From Rhodobacterales bacterium (lineage in GTDB: Bacteria > Pseudomonadota > Alphaproteobacteria > Rhodobacterales > Rhodobacteraceae): a stretch of 64,000 nucleotides of DNA. A model generated the notes under the pieces. The model saw only the letters and a program-made list of their open reading frames with translations, ran no database searches and was not told where the DNA came from. Every line of letters starts with the position of its first letter. Within the stretch, counting starts at the first letter, position 1. Made by a program: the position numbers and the translations under genes. Location of the stretch: positions 1 to 64,000 of the forward strand of contig JANYFE010000030.1 in assembly GCA_025362795.1 (NCBI GenBank), in the 5' to 3' direction. Below are positions 8,617 to 17,380 of the stretch, piece after piece.

Positions 8617-8880
8617 ATGGATCTGAACGAAGCGGACCCCAAGGGGTTGGTGCGCGAAAGCTATCTGATCGAAGGGATCACTCTGGGTGAGTGCCGGTCG
8701 ATTTTTCTGGACTGGGCTTTGAGCCTACCCGTAGGGGCGGATGTTCGGCCAGCGCTGACGTTTTTGATTGCGAACTATTGTGCTGACAACCCCGGTCACC
8801 CGATGAATGGAGTGCTGGCTTTGGGTCTGGCGCCACCCGAAGCCCCGCGGCGCCGTGGTGGTCGGATAGGGCGGGTCTAG
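8617..8880 (+). CDS. Small conserved-type hypothetical protein downstream of glnE
   Basis: 87 residues, starting three bases after the glnE stop and so probably co-expressed. It has an acidic N-terminus (MDLNEADPKGLVRESYLIEGI), a helical middle and a basic Arg/Gly-rich C-terminus. I do not recognise a named domain. The tight spacing and coherent sequence suggest a real gene. Its stop codon overlaps that of the convergent VOC gene within one CTAG tetramer (8877-8880). Confidence 0.7.
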   Translation: MDLNEADPKGLVRESYLIEGITLGECRSIFLDWALSLPVGADVRPALTFLIANYCADNPGHPMNGVLALGLAPPEAPRRRGGRIGRV

Positions 8881-9335
8881 GCCTGCGCGGCGGCTTCCAG
8901 CGCTGCAATATCGAGTTTGACCATGCCCATCATCGCCCGCATGACCTTGCCGGACGTGTCTTGTTTCAACAGACGTGGCAGGGTGCGCGGGATGATTTGC
9001 CAGCTTAGGCCGAACCTGTCGACCAGCCAGCCGCAACGGCTCTCGCTGCCGCCTTGCAGCAGGGTGGTCCAAAGGTGGTCGACCTCGGCCTGGGTATCGA
9101 CCAGCACCGAGATCGACGCCGCGGGGCTGAGTTTGTAGTGCGGCCCGCCGTTCATGGCGGTGTAGCACTGGCCCATCAGGCTGAATTCGACAAGAAAGGC
9201 CCCGCCGTTGGGGTCGCCGACCACTGGCATCCGCGTGGTGATGCGCCCATCTGGGAACAAGCTGCAGTAAAGGGTTGCGGCCTGTTCAGCACCGGATTCG
9301 AACCATAGGCAAGTAGAAACAGAGGGTGCAGTCAT
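8877..9335 (-). CDS. PhnB-type VOC family protein
   Basis: 152 residues. STCLWFESGAEQAATLYCSLFPDGRI, FLVEFSLMGQCYTAMNGGPHYKLSPAAS and DRFGLSWQIIPRTL are characteristic of the PhnB-like / 3-demethylubiquinone-methyltransferase-named branch of the VOC superfamily, which includes many small proteins of unknown substrate. It ends convergently with the ORF after glnE, sharing four bases. The start is the ATG at 9335, preceded by a purine-rich AGGGAG. Confidence 0.85.
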   Translation of the reverse strand: MTAPSVSTCLWFESGAEQAATLYCSLFPDGRITTRMPVVGDPNGGAFLVEFSLMGQCYTAMNGGPHYKLSPAASISVLVDTQAEVDHLWTTLLQGGSESRCGWLVDRFGLSWQIIPRTLPRLLKQDTSGKVMRAMMGMVKLDIAALEAAAQA

Positions 9336-9392
9336 CGCGAGACTCCCTTGGCTTTCGGCGAAAGGTCGCTGATTTATGGATGACTGTCCAGC

Positions 9393-10031
9393 CTATCGCA
9401 AGGCGGCGGCCTCTGCGGCCAGAGCGGTGATGGCAGCCCAGTCACCGCGCATCATTGCGTCTTTGGGGGCCACCCAGGAACCGCCGACGCAAAGGATATT
9501 GGCGAGGCCCAAGTAGTCGCGGGCATTCTTCAAGCTGACGCCACCGGTCGGGCAAAACTTGACCTGGGGGATCGGCGCGCCGATGGATTTCAGGAAAGCC
9601 GCGCCGCCGGATTGTTCGGCAGGGAAGAATTTCTGGATGGTATATCCTTTTTCCAGCAGCACCATGATCTCGGTCGCAGTGGCGGCACCGGGCAACAGGG
9701 GCAAATCATATTCGGCACAGGCGTCGAGGATACGGTCCGTGGCACCCGGAGCGACACCGAAAGTCGCACCGGCAGCCTTGGCGGCTTTCACATCGGCGGG
9801 TGTCATCAGAGTACCGGCCCCGACGCGGCCGCCCGGCACCTCTGCCATCATGCGGATCGCGTCAAGCGCCACCGGCGTGCGCAGCGTGACCTCCAGCGCG
9901 GGCAGGCCGCCTGCGACCAGAGCCTCGGCCAGTTTTCTGGCATGGTGCAGGTCGTCGATCACCAGAACCGGCACAACCGGGGCGAGGCGGCAGATTTCGG
10001 CGGCAAGGCGAGATTGTTCGGCGGGGGTCAT
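9393..10031 (-). CDS. eda: 2-dehydro-3-deoxy-6-phosphogluconate / 4-hydroxy-2-oxoglutarate aldolase
   Basis: 212 residues, class I aldolase of the Entner-Doudoroff pathway that splits KDPG to pyruvate and glyceraldehyde 3-phosphate. Landmarks are LEVTLRTPVAL with the catalytic glutamate, VGAGTLMTPADV, the phosphate-binding GVAPGATD, and the Schiff-base lysine in VKFCPTGGVS. It lies downstream of edd in the same direction with a 261-base gap, so both may answer to the LacI-type palindrome ahead of edd, although the gap could hold a separate promoter. Confidence 0.95.
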   Translation of the reverse strand: MTPAEQSRLAAEICRLAPVVPVLVIDDLHHARKLAEALVAGGLPALEVTLRTPVALDAIRMMAEVPGGRVGAGTLMTPADVKAAKAAGATFGVAPGATDRILDACAEYDLPLLPGAATATEIMVLLEKGYTIQKFFPAEQSGGAAFLKSIGAPIPQVKFCPTGGVSLKNARDYLGLANILCVGGSWVAPKDAMMRGDWAAITALAAEAAALR

Positions 10032-10292
10032 CGGCGGGCTCCTGTTCCCCAGGTGGGGATTGCGGTGAGGCAGCAGCTTAGGGCGGGGAGATTTTAACCG
10101 GAATGCAAGGGGTTTTCGTTCGGGACGCCGCCACCTATGGCCGTTTGCACGGGGAGGCAGCGAGCCAATCGCTCTGCACGGTCATCGGCGTCCCCGCCTG
10201 TGCCGTATTCAGAGCATTTTACGAAAACGCTTTCAATCTGGTTAAGATATCCTCGCCGAAGGCTAAAAGATCTGTCGTATTCTTTACACCAT
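10032..10292. other. Unassigned edd-eda intergenic region
   Basis: 261 bases separate edd and eda. The minus-strand frame through it (running on from inside edd in another frame) has no family resemblance that I recognise. No hairpin followed by a T-run was found, and no decisive promoter. Confidence 0.4.
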
Positions 10293-12095
10293 TCAGTAAA
10301 GGCTGCTGGCCCCGATTGTCGAGGCCCCGACGTTGCGGCGGAAATTTTCGAAGAGTTCCCGCCCGGTGCCCCAGCTGTTGTGCGACAGATCGGCAATTGC
10401 AAGCGGTCGGGTTTCGAACTCGGTCGCGGAGGTCGAGATGGTGCCTGCCACGGCATCCAGCCGGACGATGTCACCATCCCGCAGCCGTGCGAGCGGGCCA
10501 CCGGCGGCCGCTTCAGGTGACACATGGATTGCGGCGGGCACTTTGCCAGAGGCACCTGACATGCGGCCATCGGTGACAAGGGCGACCTTCAAACCGCGGT
10601 CTTGCAGGACCGAAAGGGTGGGGGTCAATGAATGCAGTTCTGGCATGCCATTGGCTTGCGGCCCCTGGAAGCGGACGACGACCACGGTGTCAGTGGTGAA
10701 TTCGCCTGCTTTGAAGGCAGCTTTCACGGCGTGCTGGTCATGGAAGATGCGGCAGGGCGCTTCGACGATGTGGCGTTCCGGTGCAACAGCCGAAACTTTG
10801 ATCACGCCGCGACCTAGGTTACCAGTCAGCTGGCGCAGGCCGCCGGTGGTAGCGAAAGGATCAGCGGCAGAGCGCAGGATCTTGTCATTGAGCGAGGTGA
10901 CTGGGCCAGGTTCCCAAGCCAGACGACCGTCGCGCAGTTTCGGTTCGGTACGATAGAGCCTGAGGCCGTCACCCAGGATGGTCTTGGCATCGGCATGCAG
11001 CAGGCCTGCATCTGTCAGTTGGCCCATCATGTAGCCGATGCCGCCTGCGGCGTGGAAATGGTTCACGTCTGCCAGTCCGTTGGGATAGACTTTGGCCATC
11101 AGCGGAACAGCGTGCGAGATATCTTCAAAGTCTTGCAGATCAAGCAGGATGCCCGAGGCGCGGGCCATTGCGGGTAGGTGCAGCACAAGATTGGTCGATC
11201 CTCCTGTCGCCATGAGCCCGACCAGGCCGTTGACATAAGCACGTTCATCGAGAACCTCGCCAGCGGGGCGATAGTCATTGCCGAGCGCGGTGATCGCCGT
11301 GGCGCGTTCGACGGCGGCGACGGTCAGGGCTTCGCGGAGTGGGGTGTTCGGATTGACGAAAGAGGAGCCGGGCAGGTGCAGGCCCATGAACTCCATCAGC
11401 ATCTGGTTGGTGTTGGCGGTGCCATAGAAAGTGCAGGTGCCGATGCCATGATAGCTGGCCATTTCGGCCGCCATCAGGTCTTCGCGGCTGGCGGTGCCAT
11501 TGGCAAAGGCATTGCGGACCCGGGACTTTTCGTCATTGGGCAAGCCAGAAGTCATTGGACCTGCCGGTACGAAAACCGCAGGGACGTGACCGAAGGTCGC
11601 GGCGGCGATGATCAGGCCCGGCACGATCTTGTCGCAGACGCCGAGGTAGAGCGCAGCGTCGAAAACGTTGTGGCTGAGGGCGACGCCAGCGGCGAGGGCG
11701 ATCACGTCGCGGGAAAAAAGGGACAGTTCCATACCGTCCTGACCTTGTGTCACCCCATCGCACATTGCTGGGACACCTCCAGCAACTTGCGCCGTGGCCC
11801 CCATCCGACGCGCCGTCGTGCGGATCAGTTCCGGGTAATGTTCGTAAGGCTGATGGGCCGAAAGCATGTCATTGTAGGCGGTGACGACGCCGATGTTTGG
11901 CTGGCGTGCGGCAGCCAGCGCGGGCTTGTCATCCGTCATCGCGGCATAGGCATGCGCCTGATTGCCGCAAGAGATGTGAGCACGGGCGGGACCGGATTTG
12001 GCGGCCCGAGCCATGCGGTCCAGATAAGTCGCGCGTGTTGCGGCCGAGCGTTCACGAATACGGTCGGTGACGCGGGCGATGACGGGGTGAAGCAT
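10293..12095 (-). CDS. edd: Phosphogluconate dehydratase
   Basis: 600 residues, a [4Fe-4S] enzyme of the IlvD/Edd family that makes KDPG from 6-phosphogluconate. Seen in the sequence: [19 protein letters not shown], the cluster cysteine segments [20 protein letters not shown] and [17 protein letters not shown], and the C-terminal [24 protein letters not shown] stands seven bases ahead of the ATG. With eda it forms the lower Entner-Doudoroff branch. An 18-bp perfect palindrome of LacI-family type lies 40 bases upstream of the start, so sugar-responsive repression is likely. Confidence 0.95.
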   Translation of the reverse strand: MLHPVIARVTDRIRERSAATRATYLDRMARAAKSGPARAHISCGNQAHAYAAMTDDKPALAAARQPNIGVVTAYNDMLSAHQPYEHYPELIRTTARRMGATAQVAGGVPAMCDGVTQGQDGMELSLFSRDVIALAAGVALSHNVFDAALYLGVCDKIVPGLIIAAATFGHVPAVFVPAGPMTSGLPNDEKSRVRNAFANGTASREDLMAAEMASYHGIGTCTFYGTANTNQMLMEFMGLHLPGSSFVNPNTPLREALTVAAVERATAITALGNDYRPAGEVLDERAYVNGLVGLMATGGSTNLVLHLPAMARASGILLDLQDFEDISHAVPLMAKVYPNGLADVNHFHAAGGIGYMMGQLTDAGLLHADAKTILGDGLRLYRTEPKLRDGRLAWEPGPVTSLNDKILRSAADPFATTGGLRQLTGNLGRGVIKVSAVAPERHIVEAPCRIFHDQHAVKAAFKAGEFTTDTVVVVRFQGPQANGMPELHSLTPTLSVLQDRGLKVALVTDGRMSGASGKVPAAIHVSPEAAAGGPLARLRDGDIVRLDAVAGTISTSATEFETRPLAIADLSHNSWGTGRELFENFRRNVGASTIGASSLY

Positions 12096-12134
12096 GATGG
12101 CTCCTTCGATCAGGTTCGGCGCATTTTATCAGAT

Positions 12135-12152
12135 ATTGTTAGCGCTAACAAT
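12135..12152. promoter_or_regulatory. LacI-family-type operator palindrome upstream of edd
   Basis: ATTGTTAGCGCTAACAAT, a perfect 18-bp palindrome with the central CG typical of LacI/GalR-family operators (core TGTTAGCGCTAACA). It lies 40 bases upstream of the edd start in an otherwise AT-richer gap. No LacI-type regulator is encoded in this window. Confidence 0.8.
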
Positions 12153-12374
12153 CGGCAATCACGGGGTTGCGTTGGCGAGCTTTGGTGATGCACTGGAAAC
12201 ATTTAGCAGAAAAACACCGCCCAGTTTTTGAAAAAGGCCAGTATTTGTCTGCGGTTTGTTGCCGTTTTCGCGCCAATGACCGCGTAAATGCACAGAATTT
12301 TACTCATTTTGGCCACATTCCGCAGGCATCGTGGGTCAAAGGTCAAATGGCGTAAAGCCCCAGAGGATGCCAAA

Positions 12375-13094
12375 ATGTTCAAAATCAAATCTCTTGCCGT
12401 TATCTCGGTGTCGGTCGCACTGGCCGCCTGTTCGACGGGCTACCCTAGTCGCAACCTGACCGATGATGGTGTGTCGGTCGCCGTGCCCCGCCTGGTCGTA
12501 GAGGGCGGGATGGTGCTGGAGCCGGTACAGTATGACGTGAAGCGGATCAACGTGAACGTCCCGCGCGATCTGCGCGTGTCGGAAGCGAATGTGTTCTTTC
12601 CGATCGCCGATATTGTTTGGCACGGGGATCAGCTTGGCGACCGCTATGCACAAGTCGCCACCATTTTGCAGGAAGGGATGGCTGCGGGGACTGCGGCCAT
12701 GAAAACCGGCACGGCAGTTGTGGTCGATGTGCAGTTGATCCGGTTCCACGCGCTGACACCGAAGACGCGCTACACTGTGGGCGGGGTGCATGACACCGAG
12801 TTTCTGCTGACGGTGCGGGACGCAACCACGGGCGCGGTTCTGGACGGACCGCGCAAGGTTCTGGCGGCAGTTCATGCTGCAGGCGGACAGCGCGCCCTGG
12901 AAGAGGAAGCCGCGGGCATCACTCAGAAAACCGTGATTGAGGACCGGATCGCGGTAGTGATTGCGCAGGAACTGTCGCACCGCCTGGTGCCCGCGACCAC
13001 GGTTGCACCGCCGATGGTGGTAAGCCGCAACGCGTTTGCGCCTGCCGATTTGCCGCTGGTCGACTGGAACGGCACGTTAAAGCCTGCGCACTGA
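12375..13094 (+). CDS. Putative outer-membrane lipoprotein (DUF6778-like)
   Basis: 239 residues. The N-terminus MFKIKSLAVISVSVALAAC is a lipoprotein signal with lipobox LAAC followed by Ser, which does not carry the Asp+2 inner-membrane retention signal. The body is soluble, with KRINVNVPRDLRVSEANVFFP and a closing DWNGTLKPAH, resembling the DUF6778 family of alphaproteobacterial lipoproteins; this family call is from memory. The frame is open from 12288, but only the ATG at 12375 gives the signal peptide. It is transcribed divergently from edd and followed by rlmI. Confidence 0.75.
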   Translation: MFKIKSLAVISVSVALAACSTGYPSRNLTDDGVSVAVPRLVVEGGMVLEPVQYDVKRINVNVPRDLRVSEANVFFPIADIVWHGDQLGDRYAQVATILQEGMAAGTAAMKTGTAVVVDVQLIRFHALTPKTRYTVGGVHDTEFLLTVRDATTGAVLDGPRKVLAAVHAAGGQRALEEEAAGITQKTVIEDRIAVVIAQELSHRLVPATTVAPPMVVSRNAFAPADLPLVDWNGTLKPAH

Positions 13095-13136
13095 GGTAGC
13101 ACTTTTCATAGACGTGAGAACGCAGTAAGGGGGGGC

Positions 13137-14381
13137 ATGACCCTCCCTTCACCCCATTCCGAACCCGAAGTACAGCCCACGGCCCAACGTTATGGCAACC
13201 CGGTCGTGCGTTTGAAACCAAAAGTCGAAGCGAAGATGATCCGCCACGGCTTTCCTTGGGTTTATGCCGACGAACTGGTCACGGATCGCCGCACGCAAAA
13301 CCTGCTACCCGGGGCTATTGCGGTGCTGGAAGACGGTGAACGGCGCGCTTTGGGGCTGGTCACGGTCAATCTGAAATCCAAAATAGTTTGCCGGATGCTG
13401 GACCGCGATCCGGCGGCGGTGATCGACGAAGCGTGGTTTGTCGGACGGCTGTCTGTGGCGCTGGCGCTGCGCGAGCGGCTGTTTTCGGGGACCAGTTACC
13501 GGCTGGTGCATGCCGAGGCGGATGGGTTGCCGGGGGTGGTGATCGACCGCTTTGGCGATGTGGCTGTGGTTCAGCCGAACGCGGCCTGGGCCGAGGTGCA
13601 TATCGCGGCGCTGGTGGCGGCTTTGGTGCGGGTGACAGGGGTGTCGGTGGTTGTGAAAAACGGCACGGGGCGGTCGCGTGGGCTGGAGGGGCTGGCCGAA
13701 GAAACTGTTGTTCTGCAAGGGGTTGTGAATGCTCCGGTGGCGGTGCAGATGAACGGTGCCACTTATCTTGCCGATGTGCTGGGCGGGCAAAAGACCGGGT
13801 TGTTCTATGATCAGCGACCCAACCACGCCTTTGCCGCGGGCTTGGCAAAAGGGGCGCGGGTGTTGGATATGTTCGCACATGTCGGCGGTTTTGGGCTGGC
13901 GGCATTGGCCGGCGGAGCGGTTTCCGCGCTGGCTGTCGATGCATCGGCGCAGGCCTTGGCATTGGCGGATCAAGGGGCGCAAGCGTCTGGCTTTGGCGAC
14001 AGGTTTGCGACGCGGCAGGGTGATGCCTTTGAAATCCTTGAAGGTTTGGCAGTAGAGGGCGCGCAATTCGATCTGGTGATTTGCGACCCGCCGGCCTTTG
14101 CGCCGGCCAAGTCCGCACTGGAAGCCGGGCTTCGGGCATATGAACGACTGGCGCGACTGGCGGCGCCGTTGGTGGCGCCGGGGGGCTATCTGGTCTTGTG
14201 CTCATGCAGCCATGCCGTTGATTTACAAGCGTTTCGGGCGGCTTGTGGACGGGGCATTGGTCGGGGCGGGCGGCAATCGCAGTTGCTGCACACCGGGTTT
14301 GCCGGGGCTGATCATCCAATGCTGCCGCAGCTGGCGGAGAGCGGCTATCTTAAGGCGTTGTTTTACCGCCTTAATTCCTGA
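13137..14381 (+). CDS. rlmI: RlmI-type 23S rRNA cytosine-C5 methyltransferase
   Basis: 414 residues. An N-terminal PUA-like RNA-binding domain (VRLKPKVEAKMIRHGFPWVYADEL) precedes an EEHEE-like middle and a Rossmann methyltransferase domain with VLDMFAHVGGFGLAALAGGA (SAM loop) and FDLVICDPPAFAPAK (catalytic motif IV). This is the RlmI/RlmK class of SAM-dependent rRNA m5C methyltransferases; the exact target base is inferred from the family only. Its stop overlaps the start of the PIN gene by one base (TGATG), so the two are translationally coupled. Confidence 0.85.
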   Translation: MTLPSPHSEPEVQPTAQRYGNPVVRLKPKVEAKMIRHGFPWVYADELVTDRRTQNLLPGAIAVLEDGERRALGLVTVNLKSKIVCRMLDRDPAAVIDEAWFVGRLSVALALRERLFSGTSYRLVHAEADGLPGVVIDRFGDVAVVQPNAAWAEVHIAALVAALVRVTGVSVVVKNGTGRSRGLEGLAEETVVLQGVVNAPVAVQMNGATYLADVLGGQKTGLFYDQRPNHAFAAGLAKGARVLDMFAHVGGFGLAALAGGAVSALAVDASAQALALADQGAQASGFGDRFATRQGDAFEILEGLAVEGAQFDLVICDPPAFAPAKSALEAGLRAYERLARLAAPLVAPGGYLVLCSCSHAVDLQAFRAACGRGIGRGGRQSQLLHTGFAGADHPMLPQLAESGYLKALFYRLNS

Positions 14382-14923
14382 TGAGGGCGGTGCTGGATGC
14401 CTGCGTGATTTTCCCGACAGTGTTACGGGAAATTCTGGTGGGGGTCGCGGCAAAAGGGCTATATGAGCCGTTGTGGTCGGCGCGGATTTTGCAGGAATGG
14501 GTGTTGGCGACGCGCAAGCTGGGGCCCGTGGCGCAGATGCAGGCAGAGGCCGAAGCTATTGTTCTAAAAATGAAATTCCAGAAGTCCATGTTGCGGGATC
14601 AGCCGGATATCGAGCGGCGGTTGTTGTTGCCGGATGCGGATGACCGGCATGTGCTGGCGGTGGCGATTGCGGGGTCTGCGGACTGCATCGTGACGTTCAA
14701 CGCCAAGGATTTTCCGCGTCATCTGCTGGCCGAAGAGGGTATCGCGCGGCGTGACCCGGACAGTTTGTTGTGGGAATTGTGGTCCGGGCACCCAGATGTG
14801 GTGGCCCAAGTCGTCGCAGATGTCCACGCGACGGCGGAGCGGCTTTCGGGCGAGGCGCTGCCCCTGAAGGCGCTGATGAAGCGGGCACAGCTGCCAAAAC
14901 TGGGCAAGGCTTTGACGGCGTAG
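14381..14923 (+). CDS. Solitary PIN-domain protein (RSP_2648-like)
   Basis: 180 residues. MRAVLDACVIFP gives the first PIN acidic residue, and DADDRHVLAVAIAGSADCIVTFNAKDFP the second acidic cluster, as in metal-dependent PIN ribonucleases. A C-terminal helical extension (about residues 125-180) is present. No antitoxin-like small gene lies on either side; instead the gene overlaps rlmI by one base. It resembles the Rhodobacter 'RSP_2648 family' rather than a VapC toxin (my recollection of the family name). An RNA-processing role coupled to rRNA modification is only a guess from context. Confidence 0.8.
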   Translation: MRAVLDACVIFPTVLREILVGVAAKGLYEPLWSARILQEWVLATRKLGPVAQMQAEAEAIVLKMKFQKSMLRDQPDIERRLLLPDADDRHVLAVAIAGSADCIVTFNAKDFPRHLLAEEGIARRDPDSLLWELWSGHPDVVAQVVADVHATAERLSGEALPLKALMKRAQLPKLGKALTA

Positions 14924-14972
14924 CCGTCGCCTGCGTGGATATCTGGCTTGGGCAATCGGGCGGAATGTGATT

Positions 14973-15021
14973 TGTCTTGAACCCGTCTTCTTCGCGTCTT
15001 CTTTGCGTGAAGACACGCGGC
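14973..15021. repeat. Phased 11-bp repeat motif, copy A
   Basis: Units starting TCTT recur every 11 bases (TCTTGAACCCG, TCTTCTTCGCG, TCTTCTTTGCG), followed by a small inverted repeat GCGTG-AAGA-CACGC. The first 17 bases (TGTCTTGAACCCGTCTT) are identical to copy B at 30541. It lies in the convergent gap between the PIN gene and dedA. Confidence 0.6.
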
Positions 15022-15056
15022 GCTGTTTTGAGTGAACGGCTCGCGCCATGCGCCGG

Positions 15057-15656
15057 TCAGTTTGAAGGCACCTGACGCCGGGACATCACCAGCCAATAGC
15101 CGAAACCCAGCATGGCGGCGGCCCCGGCGAGAATGCCCAGGGCGGAGCCTGCCATCTCGCTTGCCGCCTCGATGTTGCCGGCAAAGCTGTAGCCGAGCAG
15201 GACATAGAGGCTGACCCACACCGCCTCGCCGGCGATCGCCCAAAACGTGAAACGCAGGTAGTGGAACTTGGTCGCGCCAGCCGCGAAATTTGCCCAAGGG
15301 CCGACCGGGGCGAACAGCCAGCGGGTGAAGAAGATGCCCAAGGCACCACGCGAGTTCATCAGGTTTACGGCGCGGGTGATCAGCTTGCCACGCGTCGGGT
15401 GGATGGCAAGGCGTGCCAGAAAACCGTGGCCACCCAGAAGACCGATGCGGTAGCCGATCTGGTCACCCAGGATTGCGCCGGACAGGGCCGCCATGATGAC
15501 TTGCCACAGCACAAGATCTTCGGATGCGACAAAGCCACCGGCGGTCAGCATCAGAATGGAGCATGGCACCGGCAGGGCGAGACAGGCCAGAAAGGTGACG
15601 GAGGCCAGCAGCCAGAGGCCATAGGTGGGGACGAGCGCAAGCAGCCACTCGGTCAT
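15057..15656 (-). CDS. DedA family membrane protein
   Basis: 199 residues with about four to five hydrophobic segments. It carries the DedA/SNARE-associated domain landmarks: VPCSILMLTAGGFVA near the N-terminus, GDQIGYRIGLLGG, and the GIFFTRWLFAPVGPWANFAAGA segment with the conserved Arg and Pro. DedA proteins are inner-membrane transporters or lipid scramblases linked to membrane homeostasis. Its start overlaps the stop of the upstream hypothetical gene (ATGA), making a small operon with that gene and the VWA gene. Confidence 0.85.
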   Translation of the reverse strand: MTEWLLALVPTYGLWLLASVTFLACLALPVPCSILMLTAGGFVASEDLVLWQVIMAALSGAILGDQIGYRIGLLGGHGFLARLAIHPTRGKLITRAVNLMNSRGALGIFFTRWLFAPVGPWANFAAGATKFHYLRFTFWAIAGEAVWVSLYVLLGYSFAGNIEAASEMAGSALGILAGAAAMLGFGYWLVMSRRQVPSN

Positions 15657-15994
15657 GGCTGGACCTTTTGGCTTTCGAGGGTGGCGATGGTGTCATTGAC
15701 CTGTTTGATGATCGCCGAGACCTCGACGCCCCGAGCTTTTGCGATCTGGGACAGAGTCCAGGGGCCGTGATCCTTCGGGCTGGGCAGACCGGTCAACAAG
15801 TCGATCCGGGCCGGGTCGAGATGCCAGGAATTCGCGATATAGCCCACGGTCATCCAAGGCTTTACCGATTCGTCATGATGGCCGGCCCAGTAGACCGCCG
15901 AGATGCAGATGCGGACCAGAAAAAACAAGGTGACGCTGGCCGCCACCAGAAAGCCGCTGAATGCCAGGGGGTGAGATTTCCACAAGTCTTTCAT
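15653..15994 (-). CDS. Hypothetical single-span membrane protein in the VWA-dedA operon
   Basis: 113 residues. After MKDLWKSHPLAFS there is one membrane span (FLVAASVTLFFLVRICISAVYWA), then a soluble domain with YIANSWHLDPARIDLLTGLP and a C-terminal helix (LSQIAKARGVEVSAIIKQVNDTIATL). I do not recognise a named family. The frame is open further upstream through the VWA gene's end, but the ATG at 15994 with AGGGA ahead is the sensible start. It overlaps the VWA gene and dedA by four bases each (ATGA). Confidence 0.7.
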   Translation of the reverse strand: MKDLWKSHPLAFSGFLVAASVTLFFLVRICISAVYWAGHHDESVKPWMTVGYIANSWHLDPARIDLLTGLPSPKDHGPWTLSQIAKARGVEVSAIIKQVNDTIATLESQKVQP

Positions 15995-17172
15995 CGAATG
16001 TCCCTGATGCCCCGGTTCAGGCCTTCTAACGTCATCGGCACCATCTTTCCGTCGAAAATATCGCGGATCAGCCGGGTGGAGTGGCTGGGGCCCCAATGCG
16101 GTTCGGCAACCGGGTTGATCCATAGGTGGCGCGGCCATTGGGCACAAGCGCGGGTCAGCCAGGTCTGACCCGTTTCGGCGTTCCAATGTTCATTGGCGCC
16201 GCCGGGTTGCAAGATCTCGTAGGGGCTCATCGCGGCGTCTCCGACGAAGATGGCTTTGTAGTCGGAGCCATAGGTGCGCAGGACGTCCATTGTCGGGGTC
16301 TGGTCGGTCCATCGGCGCTGATTGTCACGCCAGAGGCCTTCATACAGGCAGTTGTGGAAATAGAACGGCACAAGGTGTTTGAATTCGGCACGGGCGGCGG
16401 AGAAAAGTTCCGCCATGACTTGCACATAGGGGTCCATCGAGCCGCCGACGTCGAGGAACAGCAGGATTTTAACGGCGTTGCGGCGTTCGGGGCGGGTTTG
16501 CACATCGAGCCAGCCATGTTCGGCGGTGGCGCGGATGGTGCCGTCAAGATCCAGTTCTTCGGCCGCACCCTCCCGCGCCCATTTGCGCAAGCGGCGCAGC
16601 GCCAGTTTGATGTTGCGGGTGCCCAGATCTTGCCGGTCATCGAGGTTGCGGAATTCGCGTTTGTCCCAAACCTTGACGGCGCGTTGCTGGCGGCTTTGAT
16701 CCTGACCGATACGGATGCCTTCGGGGTTGTAGCCATAGGCACCGAAGGGGCTGGTGCCGGCGGTGCCGATCCATTTGGTGCCACCCTGATGGCGGCCCTG
16801 CTGTTCGGCGAGGCGCTGGCGCAGGGTTTCCATCAGGGTGTCGAACCCGCCCAAAGCTGCGATTGCAGCGCGTTCTTCGGCGGTCAGGTGGTTTTCTGCC
16901 AGCTTTGCCAACCAGTCGGCGGGCAGATCCAAAGCGTTCAGCACGTCGTCTGTCTTGAAGGATTCGAGGCCCGTGAAGGATTCTGCAAACGCGCGGTCGA
17001 AACGGTCGAGATGCCGTTCGTCCTTGACCATCGTGGTGCGGGCAAGGTGGTAAAAGCCGGTGGTGTCATAGGTGACAAGGCCCGCGGCCATGCCTTGCAG
17101 AAAGCTGAGGTATTCGCGCAAGGAGACTGGCACGCCGGACTTCCGCAAGGTCTGGAAGAACGGCAGGAACAT
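15991..17172 (-). CDS. VWA domain (CoxE-like) protein
   Basis: 393 residues, starting MFLPFFQTLRKSGVPVSLRE, the usual opening of the DUF58/CoxE-like VWA family that works with MoxR AAA+ ATPases as metal-insertion or complex-assembly chaperones. The C-terminal VWA domain has LLFLDVGGSMDPYVQVM. This MIDAS motif reads DVGGS instead of the common DxSxS. A matching MoxR ATPase is encoded 2 kb away on the same strand (19206-20045). The frame extends to 17211, but the ATG at 17172 matches the family start and follows the small ORF stop by four bases. Confidence 0.85.
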   Translation of the reverse strand: MFLPFFQTLRKSGVPVSLREYLSFLQGMAAGLVTYDTTGFYHLARTTMVKDERHLDRFDRAFAESFTGLESFKTDDVLNALDLPADWLAKLAENHLTAEERAAIAALGGFDTLMETLRQRLAEQQGRHQGGTKWIGTAGTSPFGAYGYNPEGIRIGQDQSRQQRAVKVWDKREFRNLDDRQDLGTRNIKLALRRLRKWAREGAAEELDLDGTIRATAEHGWLDVQTRPERRNAVKILLFLDVGGSMDPYVQVMAELFSAARAEFKHLVPFYFHNCLYEGLWRDNQRRWTDQTPTMDVLRTYGSDYKAIFVGDAAMSPYEILQPGGANEHWNAETGQTWLTRACAQWPRHLWINPVAEPHWGPSHSTRLIRDIFDGKMVPMTLEGLNRGIRDIR

Positions 17173-17176
17173 GGGG

Positions 17177-17341
17177 TCAGGCCATGCGGTCCAGGAATAC
17201 CCCGATGGCAAGGCCGATCAGGCCGAAGGCGATGGCATAGGCCGCGCCATATTGCAGCATATCAAGCCTTTTGCCGCCGCGTTTTTTGGCCGAGTATGCG
17301 CCGAACGCCGCCCCGATCACGATTGCCGCTGTCCAGATCAT
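17177..17341 (-). CDS. Small two-span membrane protein (54 aa)
   Basis: A frame of 54 codons below the usual ORF length cut. It starts MIWTAAIVIGAAFGAYSAKK, a first membrane span followed by a basic loop (KKRGGKRLDMLQ), and has a second span (AAYAIAFGLIGLAIGVFL) ending DRMA. AGGGG stands about eight bases before the ATG, and the stop is only four bases from the VWA start, so coupled translation is likely. Function unknown; it may anchor or accompany the VWA/MoxR complex. Confidence 0.7.
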   Translation of the reverse strand: MIWTAAIVIGAAFGAYSAKKRGGKRLDMLQYGAAYAIAFGLIGLAIGVFLDRMA

Positions 17342-17380
17342 CCGCACGCCCCTTTGCCTTGGCCGGGGTGTCTGCCCCGA

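Noticed and set aside
10094-10579. 161-codon minus-strand frame covering the edd-eda gap
   Set aside because: Most of it is inside edd in another frame; the part in the gap resembles nothing I know, so it was reported only as an unassigned region.
14381-14923. VapBC-type toxin-antitoxin module
   Set aside because: The PIN gene has no small antitoxin gene next to it on either side; the upstream partner is a full rRNA methyltransferase.
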